DNA of 64,000 bases from Sphingobacterium spiritivorum ATCC 33861 (lineage in GTDB: Bacteria; Bacteroidota; Bacteroidia; Sphingobacteriales; Sphingobacteriaceae), in the NCBI RefSeq assembly GCF_000143765.1, contig NZ_GL379776.1, positions 2,465 to 66,464 of the forward strand, in the 5' to 3' direction. Positions 8,210 through 17,622 of this stretch are shown one piece after another (position 1 is the stretch's first letter; each line of letters opens with the position of its first letter). The notes beneath the pieces are model-generated. The model did not search any database. It was not told where the DNA came from and worked only from the letters and a program-made list of their open reading frames with translations. The position numbers and the translations under genes are program-made.

Positions 8210-8744
8210 CTTTAACTTTACTATATGTCAACACAAATACTTTTAACTGTGCAATACATTCTTCAGGAGAAGTATTTGCCGTATCTATTGTTACTGCCGG
8301 CTCTTGAGGGATCTCAAATACATCGCTGATCCCGGTAAACTGATCAATCCTGCCAGGTTGTCCTTCCGGCAGAAGTGCACGTTCATATAATCCTTTGGGA
8401 TCTCGCTTTATCAGGGTCTGCAGATCACATTTAATATAGACAAGTTGGCTGTTACTGTTGTCCTGCTTTAGCAGGCTTCTGCCTTCTTCATAAGGATTAA
8501 TAGCAGCTATAATGACAATATCGTATTCCTTACTTAGTTCTACTGATACGACTCCCAGTCTTCTTATATTCTCGATACGGTCTGCTTTGCTAAACCCCAG
8601 ATCTTTACATAAGGTTGCCCGATAGGTATCTCCATCTACTAATGCTACCCGGTAACTGTCCTCCTCAAGCGTTGTTTTGAGCATTTTGGAAAGCGTTGTC
8701 TTGCCGGATCCGGAAAGACCTGTCATCTGGATTATAAGTGCCAT
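8187..8744 (-). CDS. cysC: Stand-alone adenylylsulfate (APS) kinase
   Basis: A 185-residue protein with a P-loop at residues 9-17 (GLSGSGKTT) and the CysC signature DGDTYRATLCKDLGF followed by ADRIENIRRLG, which contacts APS. The expected product is PAPS made from APS and ATP. No cysD, cysN, cysH or sulfite reductase gene is near. The next gene upstream, 1 nt away, is a sulfotransferase, so the likely role is supplying the sulfonate donor for sulfation rather than sulfate assimilation. The family's usual ISPYR-type motif is here INPYEEGR, a modest divergence. It overlaps the dioxygenase gene by 23 nt. Confidence 0.85.
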   Translation of the reverse strand: MALIIQMTGLSGSGKTTLSKMLKTTLEEDSYRVALVDGDTYRATLCKDLGFSKADRIENIRRLGVVSVELSKEYDIVIIAAINPYEEGRSLLKQDNSNSQLVYIKCDLQTLIKRDPKGLYERALLPEGQPGRIDQFTGISDVFEIPQEPAVTIDTANTSPEECIAQLKVFVLTYSKVKDESYRTI

Positions 8745-8745
8745 A

Positions 8746-9699
8746 TTATTGTCTGGTTATCTGCTTCAAAACTTGTTGATAGGCTGTATGGGTATGTTCA
8801 AATGCAATCGAATCAGGCAAAGGAACCTCTACCTGAAAAATCTGATCCGGGTATTTACTGTGATATGTGAGCCTGGCCCGCATCTCCTCCAGATCGCCTA
8901 ATATATTTCCTATTGCTTTATTAAAATCGGTTATCATTTCTGACACTCCCCAACTGTAATCATAATAGGAATTCAGACGGTGTCTTTTACTTTTGATCTC
9001 CCTGATACCATCATAAAACTGATGGAGCACATCCGCGGTAAAGCTATCAAAGTTTTCAAAGTGACCCGGACGGACCGGCACTTTCAATAGTTTTTCATTG
9101 ATATAACCGGGAATGCAATGTATACCTCTTCTCTTTTTCTGTGAAGCTATAATAGCATTCGGTTCTCTCGTCAGAAAATAGAACGGCACGTCCGGATACC
9201 AGCTACGCAAAACATCATAAAAATGAATATGCCAGCTATCCATTTTAATAAAGTATTTTGTCTGAAAGGCTAATCTTTGTTGTCCCATCAGTTTTACAGT
9301 TGCCTTAAATAATTGTTCTCTTAATGGCAAAAGAGTTTCGTCAAACTCCTCTATTCGCAATATTTCATCCAGAACAGGGGCTTCAGGTATCATAATATTA
9401 CTTGCATCTGTAGCCAGACATTGTGAAAGTAATGTCGATCCACAACGTGATACATGAAAGATAAATGCGGTTGGTGCAATACTCTCCAGCTGATCTGCGA
9501 GCTCCAGAATATACTCAACAGAGCTTTGCGACTGGTATTTTGATCGGCTACGCATATAAATACGTCGGTCTACGATCGTTTCGTCAAAGAAAGATTCCTG
9601 AATAATATGATCAGCCAGGTCCAGCCAAAGGACTTTCCATTCGTTTTCTTCCCACTTCAGAGAATACGGTATCCAGTTATATAGCATATCACTCTTCAT
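8746..9699 (-). CDS. Sulfotransferase family protein
   Basis: A 317-residue protein. The PAPS-binding loop is visible at residues 81-92 as FHVSRCGSTLLS, the bacterial SRxGST version, and VPFYFLTREPNAIIASQ (around residue 170) matches the 3'-phosphate-binding segment. There are no membrane spans, so it is probably cytoplasmic and acts before export. The chosen ATG at 9699 lies inside the end of the upstream hydroxylase gene (11-nt overlap). With the adjacent APS kinase it forms a PAPS-making and PAPS-using pair. The acceptor (hydroxylated amino acid, peptide tyrosine, sugar or lipid) cannot be read from sequence. Hydroxylases on both sides make an O-sulfated hydroxyl group a reasonable inference. 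Confidence 0.83.
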   Translation of the reverse strand: MKSDMLYNWIPYSLKWEENEWKVLWLDLADHIIQESFFDETIVDRRIYMRSRSKYQSQSSVEYILELADQLESIAPTAFIFHVSRCGSTLLSQCLATDASNIMIPEAPVLDEILRIEEFDETLLPLREQLFKATVKLMGQQRLAFQTKYFIKMDSWHIHFYDVLRSWYPDVPFYFLTREPNAIIASQKKRRGIHCIPGYINEKLLKVPVRPGHFENFDSFTADVLHQFYDGIREIKSKRHRLNSYYDYSWGVSEMITDFNKAIGNILGDLEEMRARLTYHSKYPDQIFQVEVPLPDSIAFEHTHTAYQQVLKQITRQ

Positions 9700-10366
9700 C
9701 TTTTAATTGTTTGATGATTTGTCTGGCAGTATCGGTATCCATCAGTTCTAACTGCGCGATCATCGCCTGCTTTGTCCTTTCATCATATACAGGTTTTTCA
9801 TTCGATGGAATCCCATGTGATTCGAATACCTTATCCATATCCGGATTACTCTTTCCATCTATAACCAGATGTACCCTTACTGTATCACTTGAATTGCGTA
9901 TCCAGTGTACCTTAGAGAAATCAATGTACCAGCAGTTTCCTTCTTCCAGCTTCAGATCTTCTCCATCCACATTAAACTGTACTAGTGGATGTGTCACAAC
10001 AGGTATATGCAATCTCAAAGCACCATCCTGATACCGGCATCCCGGATCACGATGCGGCTTGATCTCACTACCCGGATAAAGTGCCATTAAGCGGATACTC
10101 TCCTTCTCGAAATTCCAGCTGTCAATGATGGATCTGATATAAGGCACATGTTGTAATAAAGTTGTGTCCTGAAAAGTATTATTACCCGGATTGGAACGTA
10201 TATCCTGTTGATTTCCGGTTTCCGATCGTAAAGAAATACACTCCCAGCGTCCCTGATAATCTTTGGTGTTAAAATGATCTGTCCAAACTTCTTTTAAGCA
10301 ATAAGCGAGTTCCTGCTGCAATTGTGCAACATCATACTGCACATCAAATTTGATAAAGTTTTTCAC
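9689..10366 (-). CDS. Aspartyl/asparaginyl beta-hydroxylase-like 2OG oxygenase
   Basis: A 225-residue protein of the Asp/Asn hydroxylase cupin family. Iron ligands are His105 and Asp107 (KPHRDPGC) and His154 (KVHWIRN); Arg164 in DTVRVHLVID is the 2-oxoglutarate anchor. LRLHIPVVTHPLVQFNVDGE and GNCWYIDFSKVHW are family-typical. Bacterial relatives hydroxylate Asp, Asn or other side chains, often in natural-product pathways. The start codon is GTG at 10366. It is the first gene of the minus-strand set and overlaps the sulfotransferase by 11 nt. The C-terminal ~45 residues are an extension beyond the catalytic core. Confidence 0.82.
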   Translation of the reverse strand: MKNFIKFDVQYDVAQLQQELAYCLKEVWTDHFNTKDYQGRWECISLRSETGNQQDIRSNPGNNTFQDTTLLQHVPYIRSIIDSWNFEKESIRLMALYPGSEIKPHRDPGCRYQDGALRLHIPVVTHPLVQFNVDGEDLKLEEGNCWYIDFSKVHWIRNSSDTVRVHLVIDGKSNPDMDKVFESHGIPSNEKPVYDERTKQAMIAQLELMDTDTARQIIKQLKDEE

Positions 10367-10561
10367 GTGATATAAAAATCAGGTTAATATTAATCGCCGG
10401 GCTTCTACACTGACGATGGAAATGGTACAGCGAATTTAAGTTATTTCAGTCAATAAATAACTATCAGATATTAAGAATTAGTAAGCGTTATAATCTTCAT
10501 CTCATGCTGAGCATATCAGCACAGCCATTCGTAAACTGTTTCAGGTACTATACTTTAATAT

Positions 10562-11134
10562 TTATTGCTGAGGGAGCAGCACGATTTTGGAATAGACAGC
10601 CGGATTAGCAGTGGTATCTACTAAAGAAAGGTAATCGTATTTAATATGCTTTTGATATTTCATAAAATCTTCAAAATCCTTAAGTTCTGATAATTTTAAA
10701 GAATTGTAGTAATGGATATGATCTCTGATCAGATAGGCAAGACTATCATCTGTAAAGACAGTCCTTTGACCTAAAGAATAGAAGGCATTGGTATTGTCAA
10801 CGATAAAACGATCTCCATTTTCTGTCTGTATATACATATTATACTTCCCCTTGTCTTCTGCGCCTCCGTTCTGAATTTGTGAATTATTCTCTTGTGAGAA
10901 ATGTTTGTTAATCTGATTGAATGTAACAGAATCGATCTTCAGTTCGCCAAGATCTCTGATTTGTTCAGGACTGTTATTCTGTATCTTTTCAAATTCAGGA
11001 AACTCTTTCTTATTATTCTCTGCATTCCCGTTTTCATAATAAATCTCTATTGAACGTTGTTTTGCTTGTCGGTCACAAGCAGAAAAAAGGGAAACACATA
11101 TTAGAGAAATCAACGACACAGTTCTGGTTTTCAT
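10562..11134 (-). CDS. Small lipoprotein of unknown function
   Basis: I chose the ATG at 11134, which gives a 190-residue protein with a standard lipoprotein signal: MKTRTVSLISLICVSLFSAC, cysteine at residue 20. The frame from 11215 adds an implausible hydrophobic extension. The mature part is polar, Gln/Asn/Lys-rich, with no recognised domain. It lies between the accessory block and the uptake locus with gaps of about 200 nt on each side, so it is probably its own transcription unit. Function unknown. Confidence 0.65.
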   Translation of the reverse strand: MKTRTVSLISLICVSLFSACDRQAKQRSIEIYYENGNAENNKKEFPEFEKIQNNSPEQIRDLGELKIDSVTFNQINKHFSQENNSQIQNGGAEDKGKYNMYIQTENGDRFIVDNTNAFYSLGQRTVFTDDSLAYLIRDHIHYYNSLKLSELKDFEDFMKYQKHIKYDYLSLVDTTANPAVYSKIVLLPQQ

Positions 11135-11257
11135 GATAAACGCAACTTTATTATAGCAGTAAATACTTATAAAAATAAAGATAGGTAAAATGGATATGAT
11201 GAAAAACAAAATCATAAATACTTATACAGATTCTGCTATGTAAACTGATTTCTAAAT

Positions 11258-11296
11258 ACAGGAAAGCCAAACCTAATATTGATCTGGCTTTCCTGT
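11258..11296 (-). terminator. Hairpin terminator after the SusCD/TlpA locus
   Basis: Perfect 12-bp inverted repeat (11258-11269 with 11285-11296) around a 15-nt loop, located 50 nt downstream of the TlpA-like gene. The minus-strand tail is A/T-rich but not a pure U run. Confidence 0.55.
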
Positions 11297-11345
11297 TTAT
11301 TATTAGCTGCAACTTTGACAGACAGCCTGCGAACTATAGCTGTAT

Positions 11346-12812
11346 TTACTTCGTGTCTGCTGTTGTCAGCAGTTTATCCAGTAAGGACCGGATTCGTTTG
11401 TCTGATGGCCGAAGCGCATTTGCATCCACTATATTTCCCTTCGGATCGAGTAACAGAAATCTAGGTATCTGCAAAATATTGAGCGCCTGTGTTACAAGCT
11501 TATGATTGTCGGGATCAGCCCACAATTGTATGCCTTCCAACTTCTTATCATTCACAAAATCTTTCCATTTCTGCTGATCTTTTTTACTGTCAAATGAAAT
11601 ACTGACAAAAGTAATCGGCTTATCTTTATAATCATGTCTCAGCGAGTCCAGAGCCGGAATTTCCTGTATACATGGACCACACCATGTCGCCCAGAAATCG
11701 ACATAGATATACTGCCCTTTCCATTTGCTCCAGGTAATTTTATCTCCTGTAAGGTTTTCAAAAACAGCTTGCGGAGCCGGATTACCTTCCAGCATCCCTT
11801 CTAATTTGCCATACTTCTCTTTTACACGTTTAGCCAGATCCGGAAACGGACTTTTTGTACCAAACTTATCGTATAGTTTCTTCTTAAAATTACCCGAAAG
11901 TGCAAAGGCATAATATTCGTATAGCGGTTTTCCGGATAGTTTGGTAGCAACAAAATCGATATAATCATCATCAGTATCTGCCAGACGATATTCTTCCTTA
12001 AAAAGATAATCCAGAAAGTAAAAATAAGCAATACCATTATCATTGCCGGATTGATCAGGGCGAACCTCTTTCAGAAAGTCATAATAACCGGCAGGGGCTG
12101 TATATCCGTCCTTTTTATAGCTTTCTCTCATCTTAGGATAGAGCAGTCTGGCCAGTATAGCGTCACCGTACAACACCGATTCACTTGCCTGTTTCAACTG
12201 TTTAGTCAATTTATGCGTTCTGGCAAAACTGGTTAAAAATTCCTGTCGCTTTGCTCTTCTGTCTTCGACATATTCATTGTATTGTTGAGGTGAATAATGT
12301 ACATAGGCAAAATAATTTTTGAGGTGCTTATCCTTATATTGATTAAAATTCCAGTCTTCCTGATTCAGGTATAAGCTGTTATCTGCATATTTACCTGTCA
12401 GCTGCAATGTTTCAGGGATGTTGGCCGCATCGACCTGTAATATTTGTTTATCTCCTGGCATCAGATAAAAATAGATCATCTGCGGCCTATTGGTATTACT
12501 GGAAACAGTTGTATCCTGACCATCTCCTTTTTTCAGTACAAATGTTTCTTCGACGGGGGTACTTCCCAATATTAAAAAAGCTCGTGCAGGGCCGTTGATT
12601 TCAAATTCGAACCGGAATGTTCCGTCTTCATTGAGCTCGGCATCGATCTTATTCTGCGAAGACATTACCCTGTACTCCTGTACATTCAGCTCCAGAGTTC
12701 CGGCTTTCACTCCTGTTATCTTACCGGTCAGCACTGTTTTCTTCGGTGCGGCATGTACGTGAACGGTAATCACAATGATGTATATCAGGGATAAAATTAT
12801 TCTTTTCAACAT
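11346..12812 (-). CDS. TlpA-like thioredoxin-fold thiol-disulfide oxidoreductase
   Basis: A 488-residue protein with a signal peptide (residues 1-22, ending VHVHA). The N-terminal ~100 residues are a beta domain like the DUF4369 regions found in Bacteroidota thioredoxins, followed by a helical linker. The C-terminal ~140 residues are an AhpC/TSA-Redoxin domain with the WATWCGPC redox motif near residue 378. It should act in the periplasm, reducing or exchanging thiols. It follows the SusD gene by 77 nt and shares direction with the sigma/FecR/SusC/SusD genes, an arrangement common in Sphingobacteriaceae. Its specific partner is unknown. Confidence 0.85.
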   Translation of the reverse strand: MLKRIILSLIYIIVITVHVHAAPKKTVLTGKITGVKAGTLELNVQEYRVMSSQNKIDAELNEDGTFRFEFEINGPARAFLILGSTPVEETFVLKKGDGQDTTVSSNTNRPQMIYFYLMPGDKQILQVDAANIPETLQLTGKYADNSLYLNQEDWNFNQYKDKHLKNYFAYVHYSPQQYNEYVEDRRAKRQEFLTSFARTHKLTKQLKQASESVLYGDAILARLLYPKMRESYKKDGYTAPAGYYDFLKEVRPDQSGNDNGIAYFYFLDYLFKEEYRLADTDDDYIDFVATKLSGKPLYEYYAFALSGNFKKKLYDKFGTKSPFPDLAKRVKEKYGKLEGMLEGNPAPQAVFENLTGDKITWSKWKGQYIYVDFWATWCGPCIQEIPALDSLRHDYKDKPITFVSISFDSKKDQQKWKDFVNDKKLEGIQLWADPDNHKLVTQALNILQIPRFLLLDPKGNIVDANALRPSDKRIRSLLDKLLTTADTK

Positions 12813-12889
12813 GTTGTTCGGATTGTTCGCTTATTGCGACTGTGATAGAAACGATTGCACCGGAAATTAATTCCGATGCAATATATTAC

Positions 12890-14317
12890 TTAATTCTGTA
12901 CCAGATTCGGGTTGGTCCGCAATGCTACATCCGGCAACGGAAAGTATATAGCTTTGGATTGCCATTTGGGTTTGAGTGCCGGCAATATATCATCTGCTCT
13001 CGTTTTCCCCTCCTGCCCTGTTTCACTTGGCCAGCGTCTCAGGTCGAGCCAACGGTGTCCCCACTCTCCGAATAATTCCACACGACGCTCCTGTTCTAAA
13101 GCTTTTCGTAAAGCAACAGCATCATTTCCTAATGACAGGCTTTGCAGGCCGGCGCGATTTCTGATCACATTGATATCTTCCTGTGCAAGTCCCCATTTGC
13201 TTTGCATCAGACGTGCTTCTGCACGTATCAGGTATTGTTCTCCCAGTCTCAACACCATTGTGTACTCTTTGGCCGGAGTGACTCCGGTCCGGATTTTATA
13301 TTTATACGGATAACGGTGGGTTACGCCAGCCGCTGTTGTCATACTCCCAACCCAACGGGTAAGCCGCTGATCCCCGTTTTCAAAGGCATCATAAAGATAT
13401 CCCGGAATAAGGCGAAACAAAGGTGCGCTGGTTGGCGCCGCCGGAACGATCAGAAATCCTTCCCAGGTATTGCGTCCACCGGCAGTATTCACGACCTGAA
13501 GCTGCCATATCGCTTCCTGATTATTGGCCTGAAATACTTTATCAAGATCTGCTGTAGGTTGCAATTTATATTGTGTCGCACCAAGCACTTCACTAGACTC
13601 CTGCTCCGCCAGATCCCACTGTTTAGTATAGAGATAAGCTCTTGCCAGCAGCGCTGAAGCAGCACTTTTATTGGCACGTATACGCTCTCCGTTAGCATCA
13701 GCCTTGTCTACCTGAGGATATCCCTGAAAGATTTTTGCCTTAGCATCTTTCAGATCCTCTATGATTGCGGCATAGACTTCAGCCTGAGGAGTTCTTGGTT
13801 TTGTATTATTTTCCATCACATTTGTACCGCGAATCAATGGCACATCTCCAAAATAATTGACCAGGTAGAAATAGCAAAACGCACGGATAAATTTAGCTTC
13901 ACCTAATAGCTGGCTTTTGACTTTGGGACTTAGATTTGTCGAAGCCTCCAGGCCTTCTACACACAGGTTAGCCTGTGCAATGTAGGTATAAGGCTGTGAC
14001 CACAGTGTGGTAACATTTGAATTGGAGGATAATACTGCATTATTTTTAAATTCATCATAAGGTGCTGAAGCTACAGCGTAGACAAATTCATCTGCTGACA
14101 TTGCCGGCAGTATCATGGAGAGTACATTGGCAAACTGATAGTTCAGCTGATTCATGCGGGACAGCACGCCGGTAACCGATGCTGTAGCTGTCTTATCGTC
14201 AGAAAAAGCCAGTTCAGAAGGCATCTGATCTTTCGGAGGGCCTGCATCCAGATAGCTTTCGCAGGCGGTAAGACTACAGATAATAAAGCCAATAAATATA
14301 TATAGATATGATCTCAT
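12890..14317 (-). CDS. SusD/RagB-family nutrient-binding outer membrane lipoprotein
   Basis: A 475-residue lipoprotein (signal with SLTAC, Cys near residue 19). It shows the SusD layout: an N-terminal SusD-like TPR part (YIAQANLCVEGLEA, AKFIRAFCYFYLVNYFGDVPL, SAASALLARAYLYTKQWDLA) and the C-terminal RagB segment containing YLIRAEARL, INVIRNRAGL and ERRVELFGEWGHRWLDLRRW. It forms the lid of the SusC transporter at the cell surface. It starts 8 nt after the SusC gene. The substrate is unknown; no polysaccharide-degrading enzyme is encoded nearby. Confidence 0.95.
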   Translation of the reverse strand: MRSYLYIFIGFIICSLTACESYLDAGPPKDQMPSELAFSDDKTATASVTGVLSRMNQLNYQFANVLSMILPAMSADEFVYAVASAPYDEFKNNAVLSSNSNVTTLWSQPYTYIAQANLCVEGLEASTNLSPKVKSQLLGEAKFIRAFCYFYLVNYFGDVPLIRGTNVMENNTKPRTPQAEVYAAIIEDLKDAKAKIFQGYPQVDKADANGERIRANKSAASALLARAYLYTKQWDLAEQESSEVLGATQYKLQPTADLDKVFQANNQEAIWQLQVVNTAGGRNTWEGFLIVPAAPTSAPLFRLIPGYLYDAFENGDQRLTRWVGSMTTAAGVTHRYPYKYKIRTGVTPAKEYTMVLRLGEQYLIRAEARLMQSKWGLAQEDINVIRNRAGLQSLSLGNDAVALRKALEQERRVELFGEWGHRWLDLRRWPSETGQEGKTRADDILPALKPKWQSKAIYFPLPDVALRTNPNLVQN

Positions 14318-14325
14318 GGTCGTAA

Positions 14326-17300
14326 TTAATAAGTGAAACGAATGCCTAAAGTATAATATTTCAACGGAGGTACTACGTAGCCTCTTGTCTCCGGATCAAA
14401 ACCATCATATCCGGTAATGGTAAACAGATTTTGCCCCTGTGCATACAGACTGATACGCTGGGTTTTAAGGGCTGACAGTAATGAAGTAAAATCATAACTG
14501 ACCATTACATTCTTTAAGCGGATAAAGGAGGCATCTCCCCATTGTGCATCGGAGTGTCTGTAAAAGGTATTATATGTCTTATACCCGTCGTCAGTTGCTA
14601 AAGCCGCAGCCCGTGGAATATCTGTCACATCGCCCTGATTTCTCCAGCGCCGCAGTGCTGATTTATCAAAATTGGCGAGTGAACCCAGACTTGCCGGAGA
14701 CATATATCCGAAATTCAGCATCTCTCCTTCTTGTTTTACAAATTGGAGAAGAAAACTTACATCCAGATTTTTATACCGGAAGCTGTTACTCAACCCACCG
14801 AAAAACTTAGGAAGATGTGTACCCATTACATACTGATCTCCAAGATTATTATCCACTTTTCCGTCTCCGTTCAAATCTGCAAACTGTGCAAGACCGGTCT
14901 GCGGATCTACTCCTGTAAACTGAAAACCGAATACAATATCCAATGGTTGACCAATAGCAAACCGTCCCTCTTCTCCTGAACCTATAAGGCCTGGATAAGC
15001 AACCAGTTTATTGCGTGAAATGGTTAAGTTGGCATTTGTTTTCCACTCAAAATCATCTGTTCTGTAATTGGTAGATCCTACTTCAAACTCCCATCCTTTG
15101 TTTTCTACTACACCTGGCATATTAGCGGTATATCCGGAAAATCCCGTCTGCGGAGATAAGGTAGAATTGATAAGCTGGTTGTCAGATTTATTGTAGTAAT
15201 GATTGATATTTAAGGTCAATCTGCTGTTCCAGAAAGCCAGTTCAAGCCCTCCTTCCAGTTTACGGTTTCTCTCCCAGCTATATGTAGGATTGGCAACTCG
15301 TGTCGGATACAAACCTGACACTCCGCCATAAGGATAACTCAGGTAACTCCAGCTGTCCATAAATCCGTAATCTCCGATCTGATCATTACCTGTAGATCCG
15401 TAGCTTCCGCGTAACTTTCCAAAATTAAGAAATGGAACAGCCTCTTTGAGCCAGTTTTCTTCTGTAAACACCCATGCCGCACCGACAGAACCAAAGTTTC
15501 CGACGCGCTTATCCGGTCCGAAGCGTGACGAACCATCCCGACGAAAGGTCACATTCAGAATATACCTGTTGTCATAATTGTAGGTAGCACGTGCAAAAGC
15601 AGCCTGATATCTGTATTTCGAATAATTGAATTTGCGGGGTCGGATCGTCACAGCAGCATTGATATTATCCAGTTGTGAATCTGAAGTAAAATCTTCTGCC
15701 TGTAAGAACTGGCCATCACGTACGCTTTGCTGCCAGGTTGTTCCGGTAAGAACATCAAACGTGCCTTTTCCCAGATGATATACATAACTGGCCTGCGGTT
15801 CGATGCTGTATGAAGAGATACTGCTGTTGCCAAAGTAAGACATGCTTACTGTAGAGTTCTGCGGATTAAAACTTCTCTTGGGATACATCTGCAACTGATC
15901 AAGGGCAGTATGGTTATACCCAATAGTAGCAGAAAGGTTCAGACCTTTCAACGGACTGTAGCGTATAGTTCCGCTCGACAATAGTGCTTTATTGCGCGAT
16001 TCTGATTTACGATCCAGAAAGGCATAAGGGTTCTGAATATTGCCATACCAGTAATAATCACCTACTTCATCATAAATCGGCAGATTCGGTGACAGGTTGA
16101 AATATTGACTGATATCTGTGGCCAGCGCATCATTCATATCGCCTGTGTAGTTTGCTGTAGCAGATATGGAAAACTTATTGTTGGCCGAACGGTGGTTGAT
16201 GGAAAGCATTCCGGCACCTTTCTTATATCCGTTGTCGCCCGGCTGTACGGTAGTCTCATTCCGAAATGTACCGCTTATCAGAAATGTTGTCATCTCTGAA
16301 CCTCCGGAAGCCGAAAAATTGGCTTCTGTCAGTTTGCCTGTGTTCCCCATCAGCAGCTTTTGCCAGTTTTGATCTTCTGTCTGGCTCCATTTGAACAGGT
16401 CCGGAGTTTCCGGATCAGGAGTACCACCGGAATTGGCAAAGGCTTCACGACGTAATTCCAGATATTCTGCAGTACTCAGCATTTCCAGGTTATTGGATAC
16501 TTTGCCTGCTCCGGTATAGGCATTAAAACTAACCTGTGTTTTGCCTGAACTTCCTTTTTTAGTGGTGATCAGAATGACTCCGTTAGCTCCTCTTGATCCA
16601 TAGATTGCGGTAGCATCTGCATCTTTCAGTACATCTATACGCTCGATATCTGCAGGATTGATAGCTGCCAGCGGACTTTGCGAACCATTATCTCCGGTGA
16701 ATACATTTAAGGATTCCGAAAAATACGGTACACCATCGATAATATAAAGAGGCGCATTTGCATTTTCATTCAGGGAATTAATTCCTCTTAATCTCACATT
16801 AAAGGAAGCTCCGGGCAATCCGTTAGAACTGTTGACTTCAAGTCCTGCAATACGTCCCTGCAACGCTTCTAAAGGATTATTGACAGGGGCGCGTTGTATA
16901 ACATCACTGGAAATACCTGCTGTAGAACCCGTACTCACACGCTTACTGGTAGTACCGTAACCGATCACCGTCACTTCATCCAGATTTCCCAGATCCGGCT
17001 GAAGGCGAAGTTCTGCTCCTTCGGCAGAAGTAGGTGTATAGGCTTGTTCAAGCAGCTGATAACCGATGTAGGAAACGACCAGCACCGGCTGGCTTGTATT
17101 TGCTCCGGAGAGTTCAAAATAACCGTTTCCGTTGGTTGATGTCACCAGATTAGTTCCTTTCAACCGTACCGTTACTCCTGCCAGTTTGTTTCCTTTTTCA
17201 TCGAAAATATGGCCTTTTATAGGTTGCTGCCGGGAGCTGCCTGTGTATTTTTCTGTACTGTTTACAGTAGAATTTTCTTTTTTAATAATAACAGTCTGAT

Positions 17301-17622
17301 TGATGACCTGATACTGCAAATCTGTGTTTTGCAGCAGATCATGAAGGATATCAGCCAGATTGGTACTCTTGCCATTTGTGCGAACAGTTTTCTGGTTAAT
17401 ATCACTGCTCATATAGGTAAATCTGATTTTCGTCTGCTTCTCCAGCTGACGAAGTGCATCCTTTAGTTTGAGTGTCTCCGATGGCAGAGAAGCCTTTACG
17501 TCCCGTAGATTCTGGGCATTAGAGCTGTATGCTGCAAAGGTCGTGACACATGTCAATATAAGGGCCAGTAAGGATATTTTCATTAATAATCTCCCATTGC
17601 ACTCTTTTGGAATTAAATGCAT
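14326..17622 (-). CDS. SusC/RagA-family TonB-dependent outer membrane transporter with STN domain
   Basis: A 1098-residue protein. Domains in order: signal peptide, secretin/TonB N-terminal STN domain (~52-114), carboxypeptidase-regulatory-like beta-sandwich (~135-208), TonB plug (~222-350, with RIAGLEVNSSNG, PLYIIDGVPY and IYGSRGANGVILITTKKG) and a C-terminal barrel ending in a terminal aromatic strand (YTLGIRFTY). The STN domain and the upstream FecR/ECF pair indicate signal-dependent self-regulation. The ATG at 17583 (residue 14, preceded by GGGAG) is an alternative start giving a cleaner signal peptide. It imports an unknown ligand together with the SusD protein. Confidence 0.95.
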   Translation of the reverse strand: MHLIPKECNGRLLMKISLLALILTCVTTFAAYSSNAQNLRDVKASLPSETLKLKDALRQLEKQTKIRFTYMSSDINQKTVRTNGKSTNLADILHDLLQNTDLQYQVINQTVIIKKENSTVNSTEKYTGSSRQQPIKGHIFDEKGNKLAGVTVRLKGTNLVTSTNGNGYFELSGANTSQPVLVVSYIGYQLLEQAYTPTSAEGAELRLQPDLGNLDEVTVIGYGTTSKRVSTGSTAGISSDVIQRAPVNNPLEALQGRIAGLEVNSSNGLPGASFNVRLRGINSLNENANAPLYIIDGVPYFSESLNVFTGDNGSQSPLAAINPADIERIDVLKDADATAIYGSRGANGVILITTKKGSSGKTQVSFNAYTGAGKVSNNLEMLSTAEYLELRREAFANSGGTPDPETPDLFKWSQTEDQNWQKLLMGNTGKLTEANFSASGGSEMTTFLISGTFRNETTVQPGDNGYKKGAGMLSINHRSANNKFSISATANYTGDMNDALATDISQYFNLSPNLPIYDEVGDYYWYGNIQNPYAFLDRKSESRNKALLSSGTIRYSPLKGLNLSATIGYNHTALDQLQMYPKRSFNPQNSTVSMSYFGNSSISSYSIEPQASYVYHLGKGTFDVLTGTTWQQSVRDGQFLQAEDFTSDSQLDNINAAVTIRPRKFNYSKYRYQAAFARATYNYDNRYILNVTFRRDGSSRFGPDKRVGNFGSVGAAWVFTEENWLKEAVPFLNFGKLRGSYGSTGNDQIGDYGFMDSWSYLSYPYGGVSGLYPTRVANPTYSWERNRKLEGGLELAFWNSRLTLNINHYYNKSDNQLINSTLSPQTGFSGYTANMPGVVENKGWEFEVGSTNYRTDDFEWKTNANLTISRNKLVAYPGLIGSGEEGRFAIGQPLDIVFGFQFTGVDPQTGLAQFADLNGDGKVDNNLGDQYVMGTHLPKFFGGLSNSFRYKNLDVSFLLQFVKQEGEMLNFGYMSPASLGSLANFDKSALRRWRNQGDVTDIPRAAALATDDGYKTYNTFYRHSDAQWGDASFIRLKNVMVSYDFTSLLSALKTQRISLYAQGQNLFTITGYDGFDPETRGYVVPPLKYYTLGIRFTY

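Noticed and set aside
8187..8744. Sulfate-assimilation operon
   Set aside because: Only APS kinase is present. No adenylyltransferase, reductase or transporter lies in the window, and a sulfotransferase is adjacent.
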